Positions 1-8,924 of a DNA stretch of 64,000 bases are shown here, one piece after another. The DNA comes from Umboniibacter marinipuniceus (GTDB lineage Bacteria; Pseudomonadota; Gammaproteobacteria; Pseudomonadales; DSM-25080). The stretch is from contig NZ_REFJ01000002.1 in NCBI RefSeq assembly GCF_003688415.1, forward strand, positions 372,001 through 436,000, written 5' to 3'. The position numbers and the translations under genes were made by a program. The notes below the pieces were generated by a model that did not search any database, was not told the DNA's origin, and saw nothing but the letters and a program-made list of their open reading frames with translations. How positions within the stretch are numbered: position 1 is the first letter of the stretch; each line of letters begins with the position of its first letter.

Positions 1-17
1 CAGGCATGCCTGCGCAA

Positions 18-431
18 CTAACCTTCGGCCTTAGTGCGAGTATAGAGGCTGCCCACACATTGCGTACACCCCGTTCGCTCGCCACGAGGCTGGCCGTTAC
101 AGCTCTGAAATTTCAATACATCCGCGTTTGCTCGCCCGGCTTTGATACGTAAATCCTCTCGAGCCTGGGAGTCACTCCTATCAATTAATGTAGCAACCGA
201 TAAGGTAGGCACTTGGGCCCTATCCGTTTCGCAGCTAAGCCCTGAAATAGTGCGCATAAATTGCCAATCTGGATCAATTGATTGTTCCTCGTAGACGAGC
301 TGGACCCCTGCTTGATCTTTAAAGTCAGGATCAATGGAGAAAATGGGGCCCGTGCCATCACTTGTGTAAGCAACTTTACAACCACTTAGTACACCTATTG
401 CGATGACGACGAGTGCGAGATATTTGATCAT
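18..431 (-). CDS. RcsF-like outer-membrane lipoprotein
   Basis: A 137-residue protein with a short signal peptide ending in a lipobox (LSGC, Cys18), so it should be a lipoprotein. The C-terminal half resembles RcsF, the envelope-stress sensor of the Rcs phosphorelay: a helix with a K/R-x-GRANAD-like segment followed by Cys-rich strands. After the lipobox there are four cysteines (one near residue 67, three clustered around 110-123), the number RcsF needs for its two disulfides. RcsF's proline-rich linker is not evident. The ATG is preceded by AAGGA at a rather long spacing. No other Rcs gene is in the window, so the sensing role is inferred from family resemblance only. Confidence 0.6.
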   Translation of the reverse strand: MIKYLALVVIAIGVLSGCKVAYTSDGTGPIFSIDPDFKDQAGVQLVYEEQSIDPDWQFMRTISGLSCETDRAQVPTLSVATLIDRSDSQAREDLRIKAGRANADVLKFQSCNGQPRGERTGCTQCVGSLYTRTKAEG

Positions 432-473
432 ATTTACCGCTTCCTTGCTGAGCTAATCATGATGAATAGCAAC

Positions 474-956
474 TTAGAGTGAGCGCTTAAGCGCATCAAA
501 ACTCCGAATTCCCTGTGGGTCCACTAGTACTGATTCGTTCGGCGCTAGGTAGCCGCGGCCCGAAAACAGAAGCGCTAATGTATGACTATACTTTTTCCCA
601 TCTTTATCAACAGTCAACAGCATACCTCGTGTTGACGATGCAGCCATCAATATAACACTGCGAGTTTCCTCAACCGCCTCGAGACGAAACTCGCCAAATT
701 CATTGGTTATATCATACTGGATAGCCTCTTCATCTCGCAAAGTAACCCTGGCACCCGATACTGGATTGCCCGTTTCATCAATAACCCATCCTACCACTTC
801 TGGACTCTGGGTGTAGGTTACAATGGTGGGCACGCACGCAAAGAGCTGTCCGAAAATAAGAAGGCTTAACAGTAGTTTAAGGATCCTTTGACCACCTAAA
901 GCGCTGGACGCTCCTTTCTGGCGGTTCAATCTGCCGTGTTTTATAACGCACACCAT
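474..956 (-). CDS. Lipoprotein with carboxypeptidase-regulatory-like domain
   Basis: A 160-residue protein when read from the ATG at 956, which has AGGAG seven bases upstream; a longer TTG frame begins at 971. It has a long basic N-region, then a hydrophobic segment and lipobox (LFAC, Cys41), so it is probably a lipoprotein with an unusually long leader. Residues of about 55-100 (VVGWVIDETGNPVSGARV, then NEFGEFRL) form the beta-sandwich typical of carboxypeptidase regulatory-like domains, often found on surface proteins. No enzyme motif is visible. It lies just downstream of a gene ending in a 9-bp repeat array, which would form part of its leader if the two are cotranscribed. Confidence 0.6.
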   Translation of the reverse strand: MVCVIKHGRLNRQKGASSALGGQRILKLLLSLLIFGQLFACVPTIVTYTQSPEVVGWVIDETGNPVSGARVTLRDEEAIQYDITNEFGEFRLEAVEETRSVILMAASSTRGMLLTVDKDGKKYSHTLALLFSGRGYLAPNESVLVDPQGIRSFDALKRSL

Positions 957-1000
957 CCTTATGCTCCTCAAATAAATTTAATATTCGCCATGACCGCCTC

Positions 1001-1058
1001 GAGCTAATCGAGCTAATCGAGCTAATCGAGCTAATCGAGCTAATCGAGCTAATCGAGC
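1001..1058. repeat. 9-bp tandem repeat, six perfect copies
   Basis: The unit GAGCTAATC (GATTAGCTC on the minus strand) is repeated six times without a mismatch at 1001-1054, with a degraded seventh beginning at 1055. The TAG stop codon of the upstream minus-strand gene lies in the first unit it meets. Because nine is a multiple of three, every further unit repeats that in-frame stop. Confidence 0.95.
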
Positions 1059-1552
1059 CTAACAATACCTGAGCTACCCTGCCAATCCCCAACCATCCAG
1101 ATTTGCTCGAAGGGCGTATTTTCTGGAACCTGGATTTCGACTTTGGCTGAGTGAATATCCGTCGCATTCCATGCAGGATTGGCATTGCGAATTACCAGCC
1201 AAACCCGCGGCGAGTCGTAACACTTTTTTGCTTTGCCGGCGAGAATTCGGTTCAACGCGGTGACCAATCTTTCGTGCGTCTCATCCAGTAGATCAATCAC
1301 TGCCAGCTCAGCCCGCGTAGCCGAAGTTAGCTCTCTCCCCAATATCTCCATTGCTTGAGCTTCAGAACCGTATAAATGGGCAATCTCTAGGTCAAGTTTG
1401 TCATCACCAAGATAACAGCTTACATCCGGTCGGCGAGGTTCGTTATGCCAAATATGCCGCACCTCAATACCGAAACGCTGTTCGTACGCACGCATAAATA
1501 ATTTTGCCGCGTCATGCTCTAACGCGATCTTTTCCAACTTCGACTGACACAT
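1049..1552 (-). CDS. Unrecognised protein, possible PD-(D/E)XK-like fold
   Basis: A 167-residue protein with no signal peptide or membrane segment. I do not recognise the family with certainty. Residues of about 34-56 contain RRPDVSCYLGDD followed by LDLEIAHLYG. This recalls the PD...(D/E)xK core of restriction-like nucleases, but the expected lysine is replaced by alanine, so activity cannot be claimed. Tandem start codons TTG-ATG-ATG follow AGGGG; the ATG at 1552 has the best spacing (six bases). The stop codon lies inside the 9-bp repeat array. It is divergent from the propionate regulator and upstream of the lipoprotein pair on the same strand. Confidence 0.55.
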   Translation of the reverse strand: MCQSKLEKIALEHDAAKLFMRAYEQRFGIEVRHIWHNEPRRPDVSCYLGDDKLDLEIAHLYGSEAQAMEILGRELTSATRAELAVIDLLDETHERLVTALNRILAGKAKKCYDSPRVWLVIRNANPAWNATDIHSAKVEIQVPENTPFEQIWMVGDWQGSSGIVRLD

Positions 1553-1635
1553 CATCAACCCCTAGACATCAATCTAGATAGTAGCCTATTCAATGATCTT
1601 TCGAAAGTCACTGTCTTACACGTTGATAACGATGC

Positions 1636-1647
1636 ATTGTCGACAAT
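1636..1647. promoter_or_regulatory. Operator 1, ATTGTCGACAAT palindrome
   Basis: A perfect 12-bp palindrome, 14 bp upstream of the proposed -35 box of the propionate operon. An identical copy lies 52 bp downstream, about five helical turns. It is probably a binding site for the adjacent GntR/FCD regulator; I recall a similar motif proposed for propionate GntR regulators in Shewanella. Confidence 0.75.
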
Positions 1648-1661
1648 ACTAGCAATTTTTA

Positions 1662-1690
1662 TTGAATAATTAGCTTAATGCCGATATATT
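1662..1690 (+). promoter_or_regulatory. Propionate operon promoter
   Basis: TTGAAT at 1662-1667, a 17-bp spacer and TATATT at 1685-1690 make a good sigma-70 promoter. Operator 2 overlaps the -10 box and the probable start of transcription near 1697, a position suited to repression. The leader to the ATG at 1722 would be about 25 nt. Confidence 0.65.
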
Positions 1691-1699
1691 GTCGACAAT
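1688..1699. promoter_or_regulatory. Operator 2, ATTGTCGACAAT palindrome
   Basis: A second perfect copy of the 12-bp palindrome, overlapping the -10 element. A bound regulator here would block RNA polymerase. It also argues against the TTG start codon at 1689, which would lie inside the operator. Confidence 0.75.
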
Positions 1700-1721
1700 T
1701 AATTCAAGAAATGATGCCAAA

Positions 1722-2384
1722 ATGACAACTGAAGCCATTACCAACGCCGATAAAACCTTCGTGCAAATTCGTAGCGACATCATTGCCGGGCGCATTGAAT
1801 CTGGGGCTAAACTTAGCGAGCCAGAATTGTCGACAAAATATGGCGTCAGCCGCGCCGTGATTCGGGAAGCTATAAACCGATTGGCCGCGTGTCATATTGT
1901 AGAGCGAAAGGCCAACGTTGGCGCCCGCGTTGTCGCGCTAAGTCCACAGGGATTAATTCAGCTCTATCAAGTACGTGAAGCATTAGAAGGTATGGCGGCA
2001 CGCCTCGCTGCAGAAAATATGACCAACGAGGAAATTGCTCAACTCCAAGCGCTTCTAGTTAGCCATAAGTCATCGATAGCGGGGAGTGAATCCTACTATC
2101 AAGAGGCAGGTGATGTTGATTTCCACTACCGCATTATTATGGGTTCTAAGAATGATCAGCTTATTAATGTGCTATTTAACGGTCTTTACCACTTAGTACG
2201 CATGTATCGCGTTCAGCTTGGAATGGCTGGACCTCGGGTAACAAAGGCCTTTGATGAACACCTTCATATCGCAAGTGCGATTGCCAATCGTGACGGGGAG
2301 CTCGCTGAGATGCTCATGCGTCGACACATCCACTACTCAAAGAACACCATTGAATCACTATTAACCAACGAACTCGACGACTAG
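1722..2384 (+). CDS. GntR/FCD-family regulator of the propionate operon
   Basis: A 220-residue regulator. Residues of about 10-72 form a winged helix-turn-helix ([20 protein letters not shown]). Residues of about 78-205 form an all-helical FCD ligand domain with probable metal ligands Asp131, His135, His182 and His204. The ATG at 1722 is preferred over the in-frame TTG at 1689, which lies in the operator and -10 region. It is the first gene of the prpB-prpC-acnD-prpF operon and is flanked by palindromic operators, so autorepression relieved by a propionate-pathway metabolite (perhaps 2-methylcitrate) is likely. Enterobacteria use the unrelated sigma-54 activator PrpR. Confidence 0.88.
   Translation: MTTEAITNADKTFVQIRSDIIAGRIESGAKLSEPELSTKYGVSRAVIREAINRLAACHIVERKANVGARVVALSPQGLIQLYQVREALEGMAARLAAENMTNEEIAQLQALLVSHKSSIAGSESYYQEAGDVDFHYRIIMGSKNDQLINVLFNGLYHLVRMYRVQLGMAGPRVTKAFDEHLHIASAIANRDGELAEMLMRRHIHYSKNTIESLLTNELDD
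1826..1837. promoter_or_regulatory. Intragenic third operator-like site
   Basis: ATTGTCGACAAA matches the palindrome at 11 of 12 positions, including the whole GTCGAC core. It lies inside the regulator gene, 138 bp downstream of operator 2. It could be a roadblock or looping site, or chance conservation in coding DNA. Confidence 0.4.
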
Positions 2385-2430
2385 TTGGGACCTTCTTTGT
2401 CCTAACTCGAGTCCCATAAAAGAGGTTGCT

Positions 2431-3309
2431 ATGACTCCAGGAAAACGATTTCGCAACGCGCTTGCGGCGAACAATCCCCTCCAAATTGTAGGCACCATTA
2501 ATGCCTACAGCGCGATGATGGCTGAGCAAATAGGTCATCAAGCTATCTATCTCTCCGGTGGCGGCGTTGCCAACGCCTCATACGGACTTCCCGACTTAGG
2601 TATGACTTCGCTTAACGACGTCATTGTTGATGTACAGCGAATCACTTCGGCCTGCCAGTTGCCACTAATGGTCGACATTGATACCGGCTGGGGTGGCGCA
2701 TTTAACATTGCGAAAACCGTCAGAGATATGGAAAAAGCAGGTGCCGCTGCCGTCCACATGGAAGATCAGGTAGCTCAGAAACGTTGTGGACATAGGCCAA
2801 ACAAAGAGATTGTCAGCACAGAGGAGATGGTTGACCGTCTCAAAGCAGCGGTAGACGCTCGAACTGACCCCGACTTCTTTATTATGGCTCGAACTGACTC
2901 GTTCGCACAGGAAGGGCTAGAGGCTGCAATTGAACGTGCTAAAGCCTATGTTTCCGCTGGTGCCGATGGAATCTTCGCCGAAGCCATTAAGACCGAAGCG
3001 CATTACCGTGCCTTTGCCGAGGCGCTTGACGTCCCTATTCTTGCCAACATCACCGAATTTGGACAGACCGAACTTTGGAATGCTGAGGAATTGGGCAACT
3101 GGGGCGCCGCCATGGTCCTCTATCCGCTTAGCGCATTCCGCGCAATGAATAAGGCAGCTGAGAACGTCTACCGCCATATTCTTAAAGATGGTGATCAAAA
3201 AGCCGTTGTCGATACGATGCAAACTCGGATGGAGCTCTATGACTACCTCGGCTATCACGACTACGAAACCAAACTCGATCAACTTTTCGCCGAAGGCAAG
3301 AATAAATAA
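2431..3309 (+). CDS. prpB: 2-Methylisocitrate lyase
   Basis: A 292-residue enzyme of the isocitrate lyase/PEP mutase superfamily. It splits 2-methylisocitrate into pyruvate and succinate, the last step of the methylcitrate cycle. The catalytic loop KRCGH is at residues 117-121 with Cys119 as the general acid, and the Mg-binding VDIDTGWGG segment is at 81-89. Length is normal for PrpB. An AGAGG Shine-Dalgarno sequence precedes the ATG. It is the second gene of the operon, 46 bp after the regulator, and prpC follows within 13 bp. Confidence 0.95.
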   Translation: MTPGKRFRNALAANNPLQIVGTINAYSAMMAEQIGHQAIYLSGGGVANASYGLPDLGMTSLNDVIVDVQRITSACQLPLMVDIDTGWGGAFNIAKTVRDMEKAGAAAVHMEDQVAQKRCGHRPNKEIVSTEEMVDRLKAAVDARTDPDFFIMARTDSFAQEGLEAAIERAKAYVSAGADGIFAEAIKTEAHYRAFAEALDVPILANITEFGQTELWNAEELGNWGAAMVLYPLSAFRAMNKAAENVYRHILKDGDQKAVVDTMQTRMELYDYLGYHDYETKLDQLFAEGKNK

Positions 3310-3322
3310 AAGGGAACTTACT

Positions 3323-4447
3323 ATGGTTGATAAAAAACTAGGCGGTGCAGGCCTTCGAGGTCAAAGTGCTGGAGAAACCTCACTATGTACCGTGGGTAAA
3401 TCTGGCTCAGGACTCACCTACTGCGGCTACGATGTCTCTGATTTAGCTGAGAACGCAACGTTTGAGGAAGTAGCCTATCTCCTGTTCTATGGTGAGTTGC
3501 CTAATCAGGAACAGTTAGATAGCTACCGGGATCAGCTCAAATCAATGCAGGACTTACCAGAGGCGCTAAAGAACGTGTTACGTTTGGTTCCAGCTAGCGC
3601 TCACCCAATGGATGTCATGCGCACGGGTGCTTCATTCCTTGGAAATGTTGAACCGGAGGCTAGCTTCGACGACCAACTTACCGCCGCCAACCGTTTATTG
3701 GCCGCCTTCCCCGCTATCATGTGTTATTGGTATCGTTTTAGTCATGACGGGGTGGAAATTGACTGCACATCTGAAGAGATTGGCCTAGGTGGGCATTTTC
3801 TTAAGCTACTTACGGGCAAGACGCCATCGGACTTACACCGGCGTGTTATGGACGTATCGCTCATTCTTTATGCGGAGCACGAATTCAACGCATCTACCTT
3901 CACTGCCCGCGTTTGTGCGTCAACCCTCTCCGATATGTATTCCTGTATTACTGGCGCGATTGGCTCACTTCGGGGGCCACTCCATGGTGGTGCTAACGAA
4001 GCCGCCATGGACATGATTCAAGGATTTACCTCGCCGGAGGATGCAAAGCTACAGATGGCGGGAATGCTCGAACGAAAAGAAAAGATTATGGGCTTCGGTC
4101 ATGCCGTCTATCGAACCTCAGATCCGCGTAATGGCATAATCAAAGCTTGGTCGGAAAAGCTAGCCAAAGAGTTCGGTGATACCTCGCTTTATGACATCTC
4201 CGTCGCCTGTGAGGAATATATGTGGGACACCAAGAAATTATTCTGTAACGCTGATTTCTTCCACGCCTCGGCTTATCACTTCATGGGCATTCCAACTAAG
4301 TTGTTTACGCCAATTTTCGTCTGCTCTCGAATTACTGGCTGGGCTGCTCACGTCATGGAACAGCGTGAAAACAACCGTATTATCCGCCCGAGTGCGGACT
4401 ACATCGGTCCGGAGCCTCGCGCTGTCTTGCCAATTGCTAGCCGCTAA
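3323..4447 (+). CDS. prpC: 2-Methylcitrate synthase
   Basis: A 374-residue citrate-synthase-family enzyme that condenses propionyl-CoA with oxaloacetate. The catalytic triad is visible as His221 (LHGGANEAA), His260 (GFGHAVYR) and Asp311 (NADFF). Short length and operon context favour methylcitrate rather than citrate synthase. The frame is open back to 3188 inside prpB, but the ATG at 3323 follows AGGGAA and begins the conserved N-terminus (MVDKKLGGAGLRGQ), so that start is used. Confidence 0.95.
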   Translation: MVDKKLGGAGLRGQSAGETSLCTVGKSGSGLTYCGYDVSDLAENATFEEVAYLLFYGELPNQEQLDSYRDQLKSMQDLPEALKNVLRLVPASAHPMDVMRTGASFLGNVEPEASFDDQLTAANRLLAAFPAIMCYWYRFSHDGVEIDCTSEEIGLGGHFLKLLTGKTPSDLHRRVMDVSLILYAEHEFNASTFTARVCASTLSDMYSCITGAIGSLRGPLHGGANEAAMDMIQGFTSPEDAKLQMAGMLERKEKIMGFGHAVYRTSDPRNGIIKAWSEKLAKEFGDTSLYDISVACEEYMWDTKKLFCNADFFHASAYHFMGIPTKLFTPIFVCSRITGWAAHVMEQRENNRIIRPSADYIGPEPRAVLPIASR

Positions 4448-4507
4448 TCATTTTATGACGGCTGTCGCTTTCAACCTGCAACCGTCATTCACTTGGATTG
4501 AGTAACT

Positions 4508-7099
4508 ATGAATACAAATTACCGAAAGCCTCTAGCTGGTAGTACCGTTGACTATTTCGATGTTCGTGCCGCCGTAGAGGATATTAAACCCGGTGCCTAT
4601 GACACCCTACCCTACACCTCACGAGTGCTTGCAGAGAACCTAGTTAGGCGCTGCTCACCCAGCACGCTTACCGCGAGTTTAGAGCAACTTATCTATCGGA
4701 AGCGCGACTTAGATTTCCCTTGGTTTCCTGCTCGTGTAGTGTGCCACGACATTTTGGGCCAGACTGCGCTGGTTGACTTAGCTGGTCTCCGTGACGCCAT
4801 TGCGGCTGAAGGCGGCGATCCCGCAAAGGTAAACCCTGTGGTACCAACGCAGCTGGTGGTAGATCACTCTCTAGCCGTTGAGTTTGGCGGCGATGATCCT
4901 GATGCCTTTGCTAAGAACCGCGCAATTGAAGACCGTCGTAATGAAGATCGTTTTCACTTTATCAATTGGACGAAGACAGCGTTCGAGAACATCGATGTCA
5001 TCCCCCAGGGAAATGGTATTCTCCATCAGATCAACCTTGAGCGTATGTCACCCGTCATCCAGAATCGCGACGGTGTCGCCTTTCCGGATACCTTAGTTGG
5101 TACCGATAGTCATACCCCAATGGTTGATGCGTTAGGCGTCATTGCTATTGGCGTTGGCGGACTTGAAGCCGAGAGCGTTATGCTTGGTCGAGCTTCGTAC
5201 ATGCGCCTGCCAGAAATAGTGGGTGTAGAGCTAGTTGGTCAGCGCGCACCGGGAATCACGGCAACGGACATCGTCTTGGCCCTAACCGAATTCTTGCGAG
5301 AAGCAAAGGTGGTGTCAACGTACCTCGAATTCTTTGGCGCTGCGGTTGACCAGTTAAACCTCGGTGATCGTGCAACTATCTCGAATATGACGCCCGAATT
5401 CGGTGCGACCGCTGCTATGTTCTCTATCGATGATAAAACGATTGATTACCTTAAGCTAACAGGGAGAGAAGACGATCAGATCGAGTTAGTGGAGCAATAT
5501 GCTAAGGCTGTGGGCCTATGGCGCAGCCAACTCGAAAAAGCCGAGTACGAGCGAGTACTTCAATTCGACCTATCGTCCGTTGTACGCAATCTAGCTGGCC
5601 CGTCAAACCCACACAAGCGTTTGCCTACTAGTGCGCTAGGCGAGCGAGGTTTACTGGGCGATTATCACTCCAATAACGGTGAAATGCCGGATGGCGCGGT
5701 GATTATTGCGGCCATTACAAGCTGTACCAATACTAGTAACCCTCGCAATATGATCGCGGCTGGCCTTATTGCGCGTAATGCTAACCGTGCAGGCTTAACC
5801 CGTAAGCCATGGGTTAAAAGTTCACTAGCGCCGGGCTCAAAGGCGGTACAACTCTATCTTGAAGAAGCTGATTTGATGACAGATTTAGAGTCCCTAGGTT
5901 TCGGCGTAGTGGCCTTTGCCTGTACTTCCTGTAACGGCATGAGTGGTGCACTAAGACCAGAGATCGCCGAGGAAATCACTCAACGAGACCTCTACACCAC
6001 AGCGGTACTCTCGGGAAATCGTAATTTTGATGGCCGAATTCATCCTCACGCCGACCAGGCGTTCTTAGCGTCGCCACCGCTTGTGGTGGCCTACGCTATT
6101 GCAGGATCTATTCGCTTCGACATTGAATCAGACCCGCTTGGTTTCGATAGTGATGGAAAGCCAATTACCCTCAAGGATATCTGGCCCAGCGATGAAGAGA
6201 TTGACGCGGTGGTTGCAACTAGCGTTAAGCCGCAGCAATTCCGAGATGTCTACATTCCGATGTTCAACCTTGATAGTACGGAAGAGCGTGCTTCTAGCCC
6301 ACTATATGACTGGCGTGAAAAGAGCACCTACATCCGTAGGCCACCCTATTGGGAAGGAGCTTTTGCCAACGCCTGTGCGCTCACTAATATGCGCCCACTG
6401 GCCGTATTAGGCGATAACATCACCACCGATCACCTATCACCTTCCAACGCTATTATGGCGTCAAGCGCTGCTGGAGAGTATCTCGCTAAAATGGGCCTCC
6501 CCGAGGAGGACTTTAACTCCTACGCAACTCACCGCGGAGATCATCTCACCGCGCAGCGGGCTACCTTCGCTAATCCTAAGTTACTGAACGAAATGGTGAG
6601 CGAAGACGGTAAGGTAGTTCAGGGGTCGTTGGCTCGTGTTGAGCCGGAAGGCAAAGTAACCCGAATGTGGGAGGCCATTGAGACATACATGGAACGTCAG
6701 CAGCCGCTAATTGTTATCGCTGGCGCTGATTATGGTCAAGGCTCCTCGCGCGATTGGGCGGCAAAAGGAGTCCGCTTGGCCGGGGTTGAGGCGATTGTCG
6801 CCGAAGGGTTTGAGCGAATCCATCGAACCAATTTGATTGGCATGGGTGTTCTACCGCTTGAATTTAGCGCAGGAACCTCTCGCCATAGCTATCAAATTGA
6901 TGGCACAGAATGCTTTAGTGTTGAGGGCGAACTCTCACCGGGGGCTAAACTTGAGCTAGTGATCACTCGTAGCGATGGTACACGCTTGTCCGCGCCGGTG
7001 CATTGTCGTCTAGATACTGCTGAAGAAGTCTCCATTTACCAGGCGGGTGGCGTCCTTCAACGTTTCGCCAAAGACTTTTTAGCAAGCGCAACGCACTAG
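4508..7099 (+). CDS. acnD: Fe-S 2-methylcitrate dehydratase AcnD
   Basis: An 863-residue aconitase-family protein that dehydrates 2-methylcitrate toward 2-methylaconitate. The [4Fe-4S] cysteines are Cys406 (TSCTN) and Cys472 and Cys475 (ACTSCNG). The C-terminal swivel domain carries the DYGQGSSRDWAAKG substrate loop. Its place between prpC and prpF identifies it as AcnD rather than housekeeping aconitase. AcnD-PrpF replaces the cofactor-free PrpD route, and no prpD is present. The gap from prpC is 60 bp with only a weak ribosome-binding site, suggesting translation at a lower rate. Confidence 0.94.
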   Translation: MNTNYRKPLAGSTVDYFDVRAAVEDIKPGAYDTLPYTSRVLAENLVRRCSPSTLTASLEQLIYRKRDLDFPWFPARVVCHDILGQTALVDLAGLRDAIAAEGGDPAKVNPVVPTQLVVDHSLAVEFGGDDPDAFAKNRAIEDRRNEDRFHFINWTKTAFENIDVIPQGNGILHQINLERMSPVIQNRDGVAFPDTLVGTDSHTPMVDALGVIAIGVGGLEAESVMLGRASYMRLPEIVGVELVGQRAPGITATDIVLALTEFLREAKVVSTYLEFFGAAVDQLNLGDRATISNMTPEFGATAAMFSIDDKTIDYLKLTGREDDQIELVEQYAKAVGLWRSQLEKAEYERVLQFDLSSVVRNLAGPSNPHKRLPTSALGERGLLGDYHSNNGEMPDGAVIIAAITSCTNTSNPRNMIAAGLIARNANRAGLTRKPWVKSSLAPGSKAVQLYLEEADLMTDLESLGFGVVAFACTSCNGMSGALRPEIAEEITQRDLYTTAVLSGNRNFDGRIHPHADQAFLASPPLVVAYAIAGSIRFDIESDPLGFDSDGKPITLKDIWPSDEEIDAVVATSVKPQQFRDVYIPMFNLDSTEERASSPLYDWREKSTYIRRPPYWEGAFANACALTNMRPLAVLGDNITTDHLSPSNAIMASSAAGEYLAKMGLPEEDFNSYATHRGDHLTAQRATFANPKLLNEMVSEDGKVVQGSLARVEPEGKVTRMWEAIETYMERQQPLIVIAGADYGQGSSRDWAAKGVRLAGVEAIVAEGFERIHRTNLIGMGVLPLEFSAGTSRHSYQIDGTECFSVEGELSPGAKLELVITRSDGTRLSAPVHCRLDTAEEVSIYQAGGVLQRFAKDFLASATH

Positions 7100-7108
7100 G
7101 AGCTGACT

Positions 7109-8284
7109 GTGACATATCAACCTCAACAACGTGTAGCCGCTACTTATATGCGGGGCGGAACGAGCAAAGGAGTGTTCTTCAAGCGAGCGGACTTACCGCT
7201 AGCGACACAACAACCTGGCGCGGAGCGAGACGCGCTGCTGCTCCGAGTAATAGGCAGCCCAGACCCTTACGGTAAACAAACCGACGGTATGGGCGGGGCA
7301 ACGTCGAGTACCAGCAAGGCGGTGATTGTAGACGTTAGTACTCGACCAGACCATGACGTTGACTATCTTTTTGGTCAAGTCGCCATTGATAAAGCGTTTG
7401 TAGATTGGAGCGGTAACTGCGGCAATTTAAGTGCCGCAGTGGGTGCGTTCGCGATTGCCAACGGATTGGTGGCACCCGAGCGAATTCCTGAGTATGGCAC
7501 CGTCGAAGTCCGGATCTGGCAGCAAAACATCAGTAAAACAATTCTCGCTAAGGTACCCATTCATCAAGGCGAAGTTAAGGAACTTGGAGACTTTGAACTC
7601 GATGGCGTTACCTTCCCTGCCGCCGAGATTGAAGTCGCCTTCTTAGACCCTGTAGACGGCGGTGGTGAGATATTTCCAACCGCTAATGCCGCGGATCAGC
7701 TGGAAATTGAAGGTCATGGCTCATACGAGGTCACAATGATCAATGCGGGTATTCCAACGGTCTTTTTCAACGCCACTGAACTCGGATTCACGGGGACTGA
7801 GTCACAGGACGAGATTAACAACAATCCAGCACTACTTAGCAAGCTTGAGCTTTTTCGGGCCCATGCTGCACTTCGGATGGGTTTAATCAACACCTTGGAC
7901 GAAGCGGAGACACGCCAACACACTCCGAAGATAGCTTGGGTGGCGCCGCCCGCCACCTACACTGCCTCAAGTGGCAAAGTAGTTAGCGCTGAGGCTACTG
8001 ACGTAGTCATTCGCGCGATGTCTATGGGGAGGCTACATCACGCCATGATGGGCACTGCTGCGGTGGCCATTGGCGCCGCGGCCGCAATCGACGGCACCGT
8101 GGTTAATACCGCGTCGGGCAGTGTTACAAGGGAATCACTGTGCTTTGGACATCCTTCGGGCACACTGACGGTGGGAGCAAGAGCTGAATGCACTAACGGA
8201 GTTTGGCAGATAGAGCGCGCCGTTATGGGGCGAAGTGCACGCGTACTTATGGAGGGGTTTGTTCGGGTACCCAAGGTCTACTAA
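7109..8284 (+). CDS. prpF: 2-Methylaconitate cis-trans isomerase
   Basis: A 391-residue PrpF-family isomerase that converts the AcnD product trans-2-methylaconitate to the cis isomer for hydration. The N-terminal signature MRGGTSKGVFF at about 14-24 and the GNCGNLSAAVG segment are typical of this diaminopimelate-epimerase-like fold. The start is a GTG with AGGAG (overlapping the acnD stop) about six bases upstream. It is the last gene of the operon; the next gene is convergent. Confidence 0.93.
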   Translation: MTYQPQQRVAATYMRGGTSKGVFFKRADLPLATQQPGAERDALLLRVIGSPDPYGKQTDGMGGATSSTSKAVIVDVSTRPDHDVDYLFGQVAIDKAFVDWSGNCGNLSAAVGAFAIANGLVAPERIPEYGTVEVRIWQQNISKTILAKVPIHQGEVKELGDFELDGVTFPAAEIEVAFLDPVDGGGEIFPTANAADQLEIEGHGSYEVTMINAGIPTVFFNATELGFTGTESQDEINNNPALLSKLELFRAHAALRMGLINTLDEAETRQHTPKIAWVAPPATYTASSGKVVSAEATDVVIRAMSMGRLHHAMMGTAAVAIGAAAAIDGTVVNTASGSVTRESLCFGHPSGTLTVGARAECTNGVWQIERAVMGRSARVLMEGFVRVPKVY

Positions 8285-8403
8285 GGCCAGCTGGTAGCTG
8301 AACGGTTCAACCGCAGCTTCAATGAATAAAGCCCTGCCGAGCCAATGTCGTATTGACTGCACGGCAGCGGCTCAATTCTCCGTTTTCCATCGCAAAGCGC
8401 AGT

Positions 8404-8748
8404 TTAAAATAACCAGACTACAAAGTAGATTAGCGCAATATTAAACGCCATTGCCAAGTAATAGCGCCATTGAAATGACCATTTAGCTGTCTTGTGGTGG
8501 AATTGTACTTTAGCAATAGAAGCCCCCACCCAACCGCCAGCGGCGGCTAGAAGCAGTAGGAAGCTCTCGGGAATACGCTCACCGCCGTTTACTGCAAAAC
8601 GTTTATCCAAATAATAAACAACATAACCTATCAAGCCCATGACCAGAATATAAGCAATAATCATTGGGGAGATTAACTCAATTAAGTGCGCAGCTAATAC
8701 CACACCTATGAATGCCGCACTTAGAACGAGTAGAAACCATCTTTTCAT
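8404..8748 (-). CDS. DUF1294 membrane protein
   Basis: A 114-residue protein with about four hydrophobic segments and the DUF1294 signature: YYLDKRFAVNGGERIPE followed by LLLLAAAGGWVGASIA, then HKTAKWSF. Many relatives carry an N-terminal cold-shock domain; this one lacks it and begins with a membrane helix. Function is unknown. It is convergent with prpF and divergent from the porin gene. Confidence 0.8.
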   Translation of the reverse strand: MKRWFLLVLSAAFIGVVLAAHLIELISPMIIAYILVMGLIGYVVYYLDKRFAVNGGERIPESFLLLLAAAGGWVGASIAKVQFHHKTAKWSFQWRYYLAMAFNIALIYFVVWLF

Positions 8749-8868
8749 CGTATTGTCCCAGTTAGTCGTGATTTGTTAGTAGCCCAGACGAACCGAACCA
8801 AGCTAGGGAATGACCTATCGAGTATTTTAGTTGATCTGCCAGCAAAATTTGTAACTTTTTACGCGCTC

Positions 8869-8896
8869 TTGCTTAATTCTTTGCGTTTGCTAAAGT
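8869..8896 (+). promoter_or_regulatory. Candidate porin promoter
   Basis: TTGCTT at 8869-8874, a 16-bp spacer and TAAAGT at 8891-8896, about 30 bp before the start codon of the OmpK-like gene. This is a moderate sigma-70 match. Confidence 0.35.
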
Positions 8897-8924
8897 GCGC
8901 GCATCTAAAATTAAGGTAAACACT

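Noticed and set aside
877-1185. A 102-codon minus-strand frame that reads the 9-bp array as repeated Ile-Ser-Ser
   Set aside because: It is out of frame with two better-supported genes, has no ribosome-binding site and owes its length to the repeat.
1049-1552. Toxin or restriction-modification system
   Set aside because: No partner methylase or antitoxin gene adjoins it, and the nuclease-like motif is incomplete.
1689-1721. An upstream TTG start for the GntR regulator
   Set aside because: It lies inside the -10 region and operator, upstream of the expected transcript start.
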